From positions 10,946,001 through 11,010,000 of the forward strand of contig BSYO01000025.1 in the NCBI GenBank assembly GCA_033239525.1: DNA of 64,000 nucleotides. The letters are read 5' to 3'. The notes under the pieces are model-generated. The model had not been told where the DNA came from. It did no database searches and was given only the letters and a program-made list of their open reading frames with translations. Every line of letters starts with the position of its first letter. The first letter of the stretch is position 1. Positions 56,140 through 64,000 of the stretch are shown piece after piece. Source of the stretch: Nepenthes gracilis. Its lineage: Eukaryota > Streptophyta > Magnoliopsida > Caryophyllales > Nepenthaceae. The position numbers and the translations under genes are program-made.

Positions 56140-57640
56140 TGGTCAATACCCGGGTGCAAACCAACGCCCTAGCAATAGATGCAGCCGCCCACGTCGACGA
56201 CCCTTCAGTGGGTAGCCATGCTGACGTCCGTCCGCAGCCCGATGTTCACTAGCTAGCAACCGAAATGGGCGACATGAGGCTGATACTCCAGGCTCTCTAT
56301 ACCAGGACGAGCATGCAGTGGATGGGGCTTGTTCACCCGGAACCTCAGGCGTCATCCTTTGGGAGGGGAAGACGTTGCACGAGAGCCCACGCAGGTAGAT
56401 CAGATCGGCCTGACAACGCCGAGACCCAGGCAGCCTCCGGTAGTAGGGCCTAAATAGCGGCTTGAAGCCACCACGGCCGAAATGACCGGGAGGAGAGCTC
56501 AAAGCGAAGCAACCCCTGGAACTCTCGCAGTAAGAGGAGGCAAACAACCGTAGGCTTGTGCAACGCGTGACCTCCCAAGCGGGAGGTCGTCACGACTAGT
56601 ACACCCAGTAGGATCTGTGAAGTCACACAGAGCTCCGCGACGTCACTAATACACGCAAGAGCATGTTCGACCCGCCGGTGGAAGAGAAGGTAAAGATGAT
56701 GTGGGATCACCTATTTAAGGAGAAGTCTGGCTGGTCCTCTACTGACTTGCGAAGGTCACCCTTCGCAATGGACATCCGGACTCGGTCCTCCCTCACAAGT
56801 TCAAGAAGACGACTCTAGAAGGGTATGACGAGAGTAAGGATCCGATGGACCACCTCAACAGCTTTCACATCCACCTATCCCTCCAGGGAGCAAGCGAGGA
56901 TGTGATGTGCCAATGCTTCCCTATTACTTTCAAAAGGGACGCGCTGATTTGGTTCCACGGCCTCAAGCAAAATTCTATCCGCTCTTTTGACGAGTTTACC
57001 GATTGCTTCTTCAGTCAGTTCGCCTCTAGCCGAAGGGAGGAGAAGCAACCTTGGCACCTGCTCCGCCTCTACCGAGGTCAGACGAAGGCCTAAAGCAGTT
57101 CCTCAATCGCTTCATCGCCGAAGCGCACTGGATCCCCCAGCTCTCTGATGAGTTGAAACTCAATGCTTTTGTTGCCATGCTGGCCGCGCCAGACTTATTC
57201 AAGCACTTGACGCACCAGCATCCCGATCCTTCCAAGAAGTCGAGCCCATTGCCCTAGCTTACACTCAGCAGAGGAGGCCAACAAAGCTAGGCATCCTAAA
57301 CGTATGACCCATTCCCTAAAAGGACCAAAGCCGGCAGTTGAGAAGAAGAGGAATGGTGACAGCTACTGCTCTTAGGAGCGCCAAAAGTAGCCGCGGCCCA
57401 CACCATGGCCCAAGGAGTACGGGCCGACTTCCCTGACTCTCCTAAATGATACCGCGCCAACATCCTGATGCAGCTTTAGGAGAAAAAGTTCTTCAAGTGG
57501 CCAAAGGTGCCAAAGGGCTTTAGCGGTGGAGACCAGACAAAATATTATTTGTAGCACCACTACTTGGGACATTCCATGGAGAACTGCCAGACTTTGTAGC
57601 AAGAGATAGAAGATCTAATCCACCGCGGGCACCTCAAGTG
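56140..57640 (+). pseudogene. Gag of Tat-2, broken
   Basis: Starts MVNTRVQTNALAIDAAAHVD, typical of Tat gag N-termini (MVNTR). After several shifts the core reads YDESKDPMDHLNSFHIHLSL, QGASEDVMCQCFPITFKRDA, LIWFHGLKQNSIRSFDEFTD and FFSQFASSRREEK (56845-57093). It continues in another frame as LKQFLNRFIAEAHWIPQLSD and AFVAMLAAPDLFKHL (57051-57257). A knuckle-like HHYLGHSMENCQTL at about 57558-57600, then a TAG, then QEIEDLIHRGHLK, closes it. Confidence 0.85.
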
Positions 57641-57829
57641 ATTCGTCAAAGGCCAGGGGCAGACCCCCGTGGCTCCATAGGGCGAGGCAAGCGATCTTCC
57701 AAGGAACTGTACATCCATGGGTGTGATCAGCATGATCTCCATAGGCCCAGTTAAAAGCAGCAGACAGCCGCAACCCTGACAAACTCCTAACAGCAAGAGA
57801 GCGAGGGTAGGGGATAGGAGTGATGTCAT

Positions 57830-58436
57830 TAGCTTTAGCAGTGACAATATGGGACATGTAATCTTTCTCCATTCCGATCCCCATATTGTATCCGTACTTA
57901 TTTCAGATGGTATAATTGACTATCAGTTGAAACAAGTCTTTATTGATGATGGGAGCTCTCAAAATTTGCTATATCTTGATAAATTTTTTAAGCTCAAACT
58001 GAGAAGGAACTAGATGAAAGCGGTTGATGGCTCTCTATGCAGTCTGGATAACCCACCTATGCCTGTGCAAGGAGAAATCCAGCCGGAGATCACGATGGAA
58101 ACGTACCCGCGTACTGCTACAAAGGGGTTTGCGTTCCTCGTCATTGATCTACTGTTTATTTATAACGCCATCCTAAGCAGACTATTCCTCACCGCCTTCT
58201 GGACTGTCACTTCGATCCCTCATTTGAAGGAAAAATTCCCCACTCCATGTAGTGTAGGAGAGGCGCTTGGTGATCAAGTGATGGGACGTGCATGCTACCT
58301 ATCCCAACTCATCCCTGTGGTGCCAGACCACATGGACAAAGACTTGGATCTTCGTGATGAGGCCACGTTGCAGCAGGCCAAATCAGGTGAAGCCACTGAA
58401 GTAGTCCCGCTGGATCCCGTCGAGCCTAAGAAGTGA
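57830..58436 (+). pseudogene. Protease of Tat-2, broken
   Basis: About 57888-58010 reads VSVLISDGIIDYQLKQVFID then DGSSQNLLYLDKF: the active-site Asp lies in FIDDGSS. The frame shifts, and 58014-58436 gives MPVQGEIQPEITMETYPRTA and FAFLVIDLLFIYNAILSRLF (relatives have FLVVDxPSxYNxILGRP). The acidic spacer DKDLDLRDEATLQQAKSGEA follows. Confidence 0.78.
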
Positions 58437-58439
58437 GTG

Positions 58440-59460
58440 CACATCGGGGGCTCTCTTACCATGGCAAACCATGACCGACTCATCAGCTTTCTCTGGAAGA
58501 AGTCAGACATATTCGCATGGGTTCCTGTTGACATGCTTGAGATACCGGCTAAGGTGATGGTCCACAAGCTAGGCCTCAACCCCGATCATAAGCTCGTTAG
58601 GTAGAAGTGCATAAACCACTCTGTTGAAAAGTTGATCGCTGTCAGGGAAGAAGTAAAGTGACTATTAGATGCTGGATTCATGAGAAAAGTGTAATATCTG
58701 GACTGGCTATCCAACGTCACACTCGTAAAGAAAAACAACGGCAAGTGGCTGATCTGCGTGGATTTTACCGATGTTAACAAGACCTGTCCCAAGGACAACT
58801 TTCCTCTCCCTCGGATCGATCTGCTGATGGACTCCACATCTGGACATGAGCTCTTGAGTTTCATGGACGCCAATTCAGGTTATAATCAGATCAGGATGGA
58901 CCAGGGTAATGAGGATCACACATCCTTCATAACCGACCAGGGAACATACTGTTACAAGGTTATACCCTTCGGCCTAACCTATCAGTGCTTTGTGAACAAA
59001 ATGTTCGAGGCCCAAATTGGAAAGAACGTGGAAGTATATGTTGACGACATGCTTGACAAAATCAGAATGGTCGATGACCACGTCCATGATCTAGAGGAAA
59101 CCTTCCAGGTACTTTAGGCCCACAAGATGAAGCTCAACCCTCCCAAATGTGCATTCAGGGTAACCTCCGAAAAGTTCTTAGGCTTCATAGTGTCCCAGTT
59201 CAGTATAGAAGCGAACCCAAAGAAAATTAGAGCCATCCTCGATATGAATCTTCCGCGGACTGCGAAAGAAGTTCAGAAACTCACAGGGCACCTATCAGCC
59301 TTATCACGATTTCTAGCAAAGTCAGCAGAGAATTATCTCCCCTTCTTCAAGGCGCTCAGAGGGACCAAAACATCCGAATTTTGGTGGACAGACGAGTGCG
59401 AGGAAGTGTTTCGAGAACTGAAGACGTATTTCAAAGGATTGCACTGACCCTCATTTATTT
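58440..59460 (+). pseudogene. Reverse transcriptase of Tat-2, nearly complete but interrupted
   Basis: FLWKKSDIFAWVPVDMLEIP (about 58488-58550), then 58758-59117 open: MDFTDVNKTCPKDNFPLPRI, DLLMDSTSGHELLSFMDANS (catalytic Asp), GYNQIRMDQGNEDHTSFITD, YCYKVIPFGL, KNVEVYVDDMLDK (YVDD catalytic box intact). After a TAG, 59127-59447 is open: MKLNPPKCAFRVTSEKFLGF, IVSQFSIEANPKKIRAILDM, LTGHLSALSRFLAKSAENYL. It is the best preserved RT in the window. Confidence 0.88.
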
Positions 59461-60067
59461 GGCGCAGAAGCTAAAACCCTACTTTCAAGCACACCGGATC
59501 ATTGTCCTAACGGATCAACCCTTGAAGTCGATCCTATAGAAGCTAGAGACTTTTGGGCGGCTAGTCAAGTAAGCCATAGAATTGGGAAAGTTCGACGTGG
59601 AGTTTCGACCATGACTAGCTCTTAAGGGCCAAGCTGTGGCAGACTTCATCATCGAGACAGCGACCCCAACTGTAGACGGCCCACAAGGCCCGAAGAGCTC
59701 GGACACACTGGGGGCTCCATCATGGATCCTAAACGTAGACGAATCATCAACTCAGGCAGGCAGCGGAGCTGGAGTTGTGCTCAAAACTCCAGACGGCACG
59801 AAGATCAAGTACTCTGCCATGCTAGCCTTCCTTGCCACTAATAACGTGGCCAAATACGAAGCCCTTCTGGCAGGACTTCATCTAACAAAGGAATGTTCCG
59901 CCAAGTCACTGGTCGTGCGCAATGACTTTGAGCTCGTGGTCAATCAAATCCAAAGAGTCTTCGAGGCATCAAACCCTCAGCTTGCGAAGTACCTGGCGAA
60001 GGCAAAAGCTCAGATCCAAGCATTCAAGCATTTCGAGATCGAACACATACTCAGAGCTAAAAATTGA
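59440..60067 (+). pseudogene. RNase H tail and second (archaeal-type) RNase H of Tat-2
   Basis: After the first RNase H (degraded, about 59447-59640), the open stretch 59636-60067 gives ADFIIETATPTVDGPQGPKS, then WILNVDESSTQAGSGAGVVL (catalytic Asp), KYEALLAGLHLTKECSAKSL (catalytic Glu), VVRNDFELVVNQIQRVF and KYLAKAKAQIQAFKHFEIEH. This is the archaeal-type RNase H characteristic of Tat elements; all expected acidic positions appear present. It ends at a stop at KN where pol should continue. Confidence 0.85.
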
Positions 60068-61370
60068 AAAGCGGACCAACTGGCTAGGGACACGGTTGTA
60101 GGGTCTTTGGAGCAGTATGCCAAGATACTGTGGGAAATCCTGGCCGCACCCAATGTGGATGATTCAGACCAGGAGGTATTGCAGATAGACAAAATCGACA
60201 ATTGGATGACCCGTATTACAAGGATCTAGTAGTGGCATGCCGCCTACGAGCCCCGACGAGGGCAAGAGGATCAAAAAGTAAGCAATCTGGTATGCAATCC
60301 TCGATGGCAGGCTATACAGGTGAGGGCATTCCACTCCCTACCTAAAATGCCTGACCCCCAAGGAGGTTGAATATGCATTGAGCGAAGTCTATCTCGACAT
60401 ATGCGGTATGCACATCGGAGAAAAGAACCTCGCGTTTAAAATCATGCGGCAAGGCCTCTTTTGGCCCACGATGAAGCGTGATGCCCTGGAATTCGTAAAG
60501 AAATATGAAAGTTGTCAGCTTCATGGATCCATGGCGCACCTACCTCACACGGAGCTCCATAGTCTCCAATCCTCATGTCCGTTCGTGCAATGGGGGCTCG
60601 ACATCCTTGGGCCTATGCCCTTGGCCGTTGGACAAAGAAAATTCATTATAGTCGGTATCGACTACTTCAACTTCACCAAATGAGTGGAAGATGTCCCCCT
60701 GGCACGGATCACTGGGTAGAACGCCACGGAATTCATCCACTAGAACATTATTTGTCATTTTTGGATTTTCAAGGTTATAGTGACCGACAACAAAACACAA
60801 TTCACCGACAAACGATTCCCTAAGTACTGTGCAAGCCTGCGCATTAAGGTGATCCACAAATCTGTGGTGTACCCTCAAGCAAACGGGCAAGTCAAAGTTA
60901 CGAATTGCACGCTGCTACACAGATTGAAGACCAAACTAGAAGACGCACGAATTGCCTTCCGTGCTTTGGTCATATCGTACGACCCCGCGGGAACCAACAC
61001 GAGGGACGTCCTTTAACTTCTGCTATGGGGTCGAAGTAGTCATCCTCGTTGAAGTAGGACTCCCCAGCCTGCGGGTCGAATGCTTTGATCCGGTCACCAA
61101 CCCCCGGAGGCTTAGGGAATGCTTAAACCTTCTTCCAGAGGAGCGTGACGCAGTCCACTTGAGAGAGATAGCCTATCAACACATATCGTGCGGTACTACA
61201 ACAGGCTGGTTAGGGTACAGCCACTTGAGGTTGGGGACCTAGTCCTTCAGAGTGTAGAGGCAGCGGGAAAGACTGCTATCATCAATAAGCTCTCTCCAGG
61301 CTGGGAGGAGCTGTTTCTAGTCTTGGTGATACTCTGGAGCGAAGCGTACAAGAAAAATGAAATGACCTAA
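60068..61370 (+). pseudogene. Integrase of Tat-2, broken
   Basis: 60378-60683: SEVYLDICGMHIGEKNLAFK, IMRQGLFWPTMKRDALEFVK, KYESCQLHG (H-H-C-C zinc-binding domain), then VQWGLDILGPMPLAVGQRKF and IIVGIDYF (first catalytic Asp). In other frames VTDNKTQFTDKRFPKYCASL (second Asp) and VVYPQANGQVKVTNCTLLHR follow to about 60920. The tail at 61188-61370 includes NKLSPGWEELFLVLVIL. Stops include TGG-to-TGA (FTK, stop, VE) and CAG-to-TAG. Confidence 0.85.
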
Positions 61371-61389
61371 ACTGCCCCTAAGTCGGGCG

Positions 61390-61700
61390 GATCCTCATCC
61401 GACCGTAAACAAGAATCTTGGCTCCGCGCCAAGTGGCCTGAAAGCAGCCATAGCCAAATCTCGACCCCACATTGAGTGGCCCGTAGCGGCCCCAAAACCT
61501 TGGCTACATGTCGAGTGGCCCAAAAGTGGGAATGTCTGGACTTTGACTTCGCTTCAAAAGTGCCCTAAGTGGCCCACCACCCTGGCCTCGCGCCAAACTA
61601 CCCGAAAGCGGTCACAACCAAATCACGGCTCAGTGCCGGAGAGCCCATCCAGCCCCAAAAACCCTGGTCTCAAACCAAATGACTCAAGTGGTCGAAATAT
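61390..61700 (+). repeat. 3' minisatellite of Tat-2, about seven units of 38-45 bp
   Basis: Units begin GTGGCC(C/T)GAAAGCGGCC or close variants and include CCAAA(T/C)CTCG and CCTTGG(C/T)C. The consensus aligns with the Tat-1 unit (GTGACCTAAAAGCGGTCAT, AACTAAAC, CTTGGTCATC). It lies between the pol end and the antisense ORF region, as in Tat-1. Confidence 0.72.
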
Positions 61701-62275
61701 CAGGCCTGGGGGCTTTTGAATTTTCCGAACGCACGGCCACCAAAACCTTAGTGGGCAAGAATAACAAACATGCGATGAATTTCTCTAGAAGAAGAGAGCA
61801 CCCTCACTCTACGATAGTCTTGGGCTAGGAACATGCACACAAGCGCGATAACGCCTTGAGCGAGGCCGAACACCTAAGACAGGTATTGTGTACGAAAGGG
61901 CCTAAGACCCAGAGTTCGGCTGCTGTAGCCTGAAAACCCAGCTGTCCCTTAGCATGACTCTATGGGCTAGCGACAACGTCCACTCCACTTGTCAGAGCTT
62001 CCTACTAAATGCGCAAGATGCAATGACATCCTCTGACAAAGGACGAGTACAGCGCAAGAAGGCGTCAGATTGGGGCCTTGGTGACTATAGCTTCACAGCT
62101 TAGCCTCTAACACATGAATAATGGTTCAAAAGAGCAACATCATGTAGCCAAGAACATCAAGTGCAAGGAAAATAAAGCCTTTCATTTATTAAGGACGAGT
62201 GACTTTACAGTCCGTCATTATGCAATAAAAAATACAAACGCCGTGACAGCCCTATGGGTCCAACTGCCCATCCTC
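61701..62275. other. Spacer between minisatellite and antisense ORF 1 of Tat-2
   Basis: No coding sequence is evident. The part at about 62165-62240 (TTCATTTATTAAGG ... TATGCAATAAAAAATAC) would be the 3' UTR of antisense ORF 1 and resembles 63615-63665 downstream of antisense ORF 2. Confidence 0.4.
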
Positions 62276-63205
62276 TCATAGGAAGTCTCTCAAGCAGGAG
62301 TTGTCAGGGACCCCAACGTTCCCTGGATAAAAAATATCCACGGAAATGTCCGGAAGAGCAATTGAGATGATCCGGTGACATAGGCGGATACCATCCCAAA
62401 ATCTGGTGTCGAGTGCGAGGCGCACTTCTTCCAGAATGAGTCACAGCTTGAGGTCAGTAGTAAGGCGAGATATATCATCCACCAGGGTAGAGGTCTATCC
62501 CCTCAGTTGCTCAGCCTGCTGCCTCAGCTACCCAGTCTCCTCCATAAGTCGTTCGACCTCCTCCACCAGCCGCCTGCTCTACGCCCTCAGTTGTTCACCT
62601 TCCTCCATCAACTGCCTGTTCTGCTCCCTCAGTTGTTCGCTCTCCTGCAATAGCTACATGACCTGTTCCTTTAGTAGCTCATTCTCGTCCCTGAGCATGG
62701 TAGTTTTAGCTGCTGCACGCTGTGCTTCCAATTCTTCACCGAGTCAGAGTTGGTACCCCTGAAGTGAAAACCAGCGCGGGTAGACATTGAAATCTAGTCT
62801 TCGGACTCAGAGAAGTGAAAGATTACCTTTGCCGCCTTCGCATCAAACTTGCAAGAGTGGAGGCGGCCAAAAACGCACAAGGTGACCAAATAATGTACGG
62901 CATTCGGATGAAGCCTTGCAATGGGAAAGCGCAACGCGTCGACAAGTGCGTACAGCTCGCACACCATTGGGATAACGAAGCCCACCCTTCAGATGGTGCT
63001 CATAAACCATGACGAAGCCCTCTTGGGGGGCGTTGGCTCTGCCAGGAGAGCCGGGGGTAAGGTAATCCCAGTCACTGGGGATCCTGTAGTCCACCATTAG
63101 GGCAGCGATGGCGCTCACTGTCAGGACAGACCCAGTGTTCTTGACCGCATGGTGAACAACGCGAGAAACTTGAGAAGAAGAAGGGGACCCTTTCCTCTTT
63201 GCCAT
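62276..63205 (-). pseudogene. Antisense ORF 1 of Tat-2 (Transposase_28-like with coiled coil)
   Basis: ATG at 63205 on the minus strand gives MAKRKGSPSSSQVSRVVHHA, then IAALMVDYRIPSDWDYLTPG, NAPQEGFVMVYEHHLKGGLR. A one-base shift near 62975 leads to YALVDALRFPIARLHPNAVH, YLVTLCVFGRLHSCKFDAKA and KVIFHFSESED. Next come SDSVKNWKHS and, in a further frame, a long heptad segment (RDENELLKEQ, LLQESEQLREQNRQLMEEGE, SRRLVEEVERLMEETG), a predicted coiled coil of roughly 90 residues. The end is TRFWDGIRLCHRIISIALPD to a stop at 62276. Four stops in the coiled coil are TAG where Gln fits. Same family as the Tat-1 antisense ORF; function unknown. Confidence 0.75.
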
Positions 63206-63743
63206 CACTCTTTTTTCTCTCTCTCTCTCTTGCAATCCAAAAGCCTTCAATGCGAGGAAGTATAAAGGAAGGGAATTTCACGGAAGCGTCGCTTAAATAG
63301 GCCACAGGGTGCCAGAGCGTGGGAAAGCTCAAACGACGCCTCCGCTTAATGACTAGGCCACGTGCCCGCTCAGCGGGAGCGTCACAAGTCCTAAACAGCA
63401 GCCAATCATGGCCCCTGCCAGACTACAGATCAACGTCGCTTCAGCCACCTGCCAGAATCTCGACTGTCACACCTGCATTTAATGCGAAAATCCTGACTAC
63501 TAGGGACGGTGGCGGAAAGATTGCCAAAGCAAACACATACGAGAAAGAACGGGCCGTTCAAGCATAGCAAGCAATAGAAAATAAACGGCGCAGCTAAGTA
63601 TTACGTTCCATTATGTGATTCATTAATAACTCTTTTTTATTGCAACCTGTGGCCGCAAAATACAACTAACGGCCCCATCCAGGCCCAGAAGGATCCAAAA
63701 TTGTGTACTCCGTCAGATCCGCGCGTGTTAGGGCACCTGAGTT
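63206..63743. other. Spacer between the two antisense ORFs of Tat-2
   Basis: On the minus strand this is downstream of antisense ORF 2 and upstream of antisense ORF 1. It holds a CT repeat (about 63215-63230) and TGTGATTCATTAATAACTC, then TTTTTATTGCAACCTG (about 63615-63650), resembling the segment after ORF 1. It could carry the terminator of one unit and the promoter of the next. The plus ORF at 63319-63567 has no family match. Confidence 0.4.
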
Positions 63744-64000
63744 TCAAGAGTCCCGCATGCCGATGCGAAAGTTTGGGTCTTCCAGCAAGACTTGTCTCTG
63801 GCTGAGATAGATGCCATCCTGAAAGTTTCTTTCCAATGTAGGACCGACGTCCTCCGATGAAAACCTGGACCTTAGCTCAGCCCCCATCCACGCACACTCC
63901 TCTTCAAACCGCACCCGAAGTTGCTCAAGCTCCTCCTGAAGAGCCCGTATTCAATCCTGAGCCTACATGTTAGCCCCAATAAGCCTGAATGCCCTTGCTT
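63744..64000 (-). CDS. Antisense ORF 2 of Tat-2, C-terminal part (runs off window)
   Basis: Minus-strand frame entering from the right edge: IRALQEELEQLRVRFEEECA (coiled-coil heptads), WMGAELRSRFSSEDVGPTLE, RNFQDGIYLSQRQVLLEDPN, FRIGMRDS, stop at 63744. The end aligns with that of antisense ORF 1 (F-x-DGI-x-L-x2-R ... P), so it looks like a second, tandem member of the same family. Two stops upstream of IRAL (a TAG and a TGA) show that it too is decayed or frameshifted. The N-terminal domain is outside the window. Confidence 0.6.

Larger units (their letters stand above)
55139..64000 (+). mobile_element. Ty3/gypsy Tat-lineage element Tat-2 (3' end beyond window)
   Basis: 5' LTR (55139-56042), primer-binding site (56043-56060) with a second partial copy, gag (56140-57640), protease, RT, RNase H, second RNase H, integrase (to about 61370), minisatellite (61390-61700), antisense ORF 1 (62276-63205) and antisense ORF 2 (63744 to past the window edge). 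The 3' LTR is outside. It is more GC-rich and less decayed than Tat-1, but pol has many stops, mostly TAG at Gln positions, so it is not autonomous. Confidence 0.9.

Noticed and set aside
62406..62762. 118-codon plus-strand ORF rich in Ser and Cys
   Set aside because: It is the complement of the antisense coiled-coil region, whose heptads and ordered neighbours make the minus strand the real one.
1..64000. CRISPR arrays, bacterial operons, rRNA genes, riboswitches, organelle DNA
   Set aside because: None seen. Repeats in the window are retrotransposon minisatellites, LTRs and microsatellites without spacer structure.

Overview
This window is nuclear DNA from a flowering plant with a repeat-rich genome. 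Nearly all of it is LTR retrotransposons and DNA transposons at different stages of decay. I found no bacterial-type operons, CRISPR arrays, rRNA genes or complete tRNA genes. The evidence for a plant comes from chromovirus-type and Tat-type Ty3/gypsy elements with tRNA-type primer-binding sites, two Ty1/copia elements, hAT transposons, a TRIM-like miniature element, MITE-like insertions and plant-style splice sites. I cannot name the species.

Layout from left to right. 1-5834: minus-strand Ty3/gypsy chromovirus (A), missing its 3' end at the window edge, with its 5' LTR at 3749-5834. 5835-9033: non-TE DNA with one convincing host exon (5942-6250), an intron-like stretch holding a 320-bp tandem duplication, then a minus-strand gypsy integrase remnant. 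9042-12654: complete but dead hAT transposon with a perfect 8-bp target duplication, sitting inside that integrase remnant. 12831-15367: unclassified. 15373-16217: solo copia LTR with a perfect 5-bp target duplication. 16647-18524: a 625-codon hAT/DAYSLEEPER-type transposase ORF on the minus strand, the only long intact ORF in the window. 18556-22047: AT-rich DNA with no gene I can support. 22048-27198: plus-strand Ty1/copia (copia-1), same LTR family as the solo LTR. 27199-29380: AT-rich DNA with a MITE-like block and a TRIM-like element (28249-28705). 29381-34249: minus-strand Ty1/copia (copia-2). 34250-44719: plus-strand chromovirus (B), with a 3.27-kb LTR-like insertion (37144-40410) bordered by a 180-bp duplication of the host element, and a MITE-like insertion in its integrase. 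About 44850-51362: plus-strand Tat-lineage Ty3/gypsy (Tat-1), lacking its 5' end. 51363-55138: AT-rich DNA. 55139-64000: second Tat element (Tat-2), with 5' LTR, duplicated primer-binding site, gag-pol with two RNase H domains, a 3' minisatellite and two antisense ORFs, running off the right edge.

Almost none of these genes can work now. Retroelement frames are broken by frameshifts and stops, and many stops are TAG where the family has CAG (Gln), as expected from deamination of methylated cytosine. The most interesting points are: (i) the antisense ORFs, apparently duplicated in Tat-2, plus a 40-bp minisatellite shared by two diverged Tat elements; (ii) the LTR insertion with 180-bp overlapping flanks, which looks like recombination between two differently placed LTR copies; (iii) a hAT-type ORF open for 625 codons that ends in a TGA where the family has a conserved Arg; and (iv) clusters of W-box cores (TTGAC) in the copia LTRs. 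Coordinates of degenerate domains are approximate.
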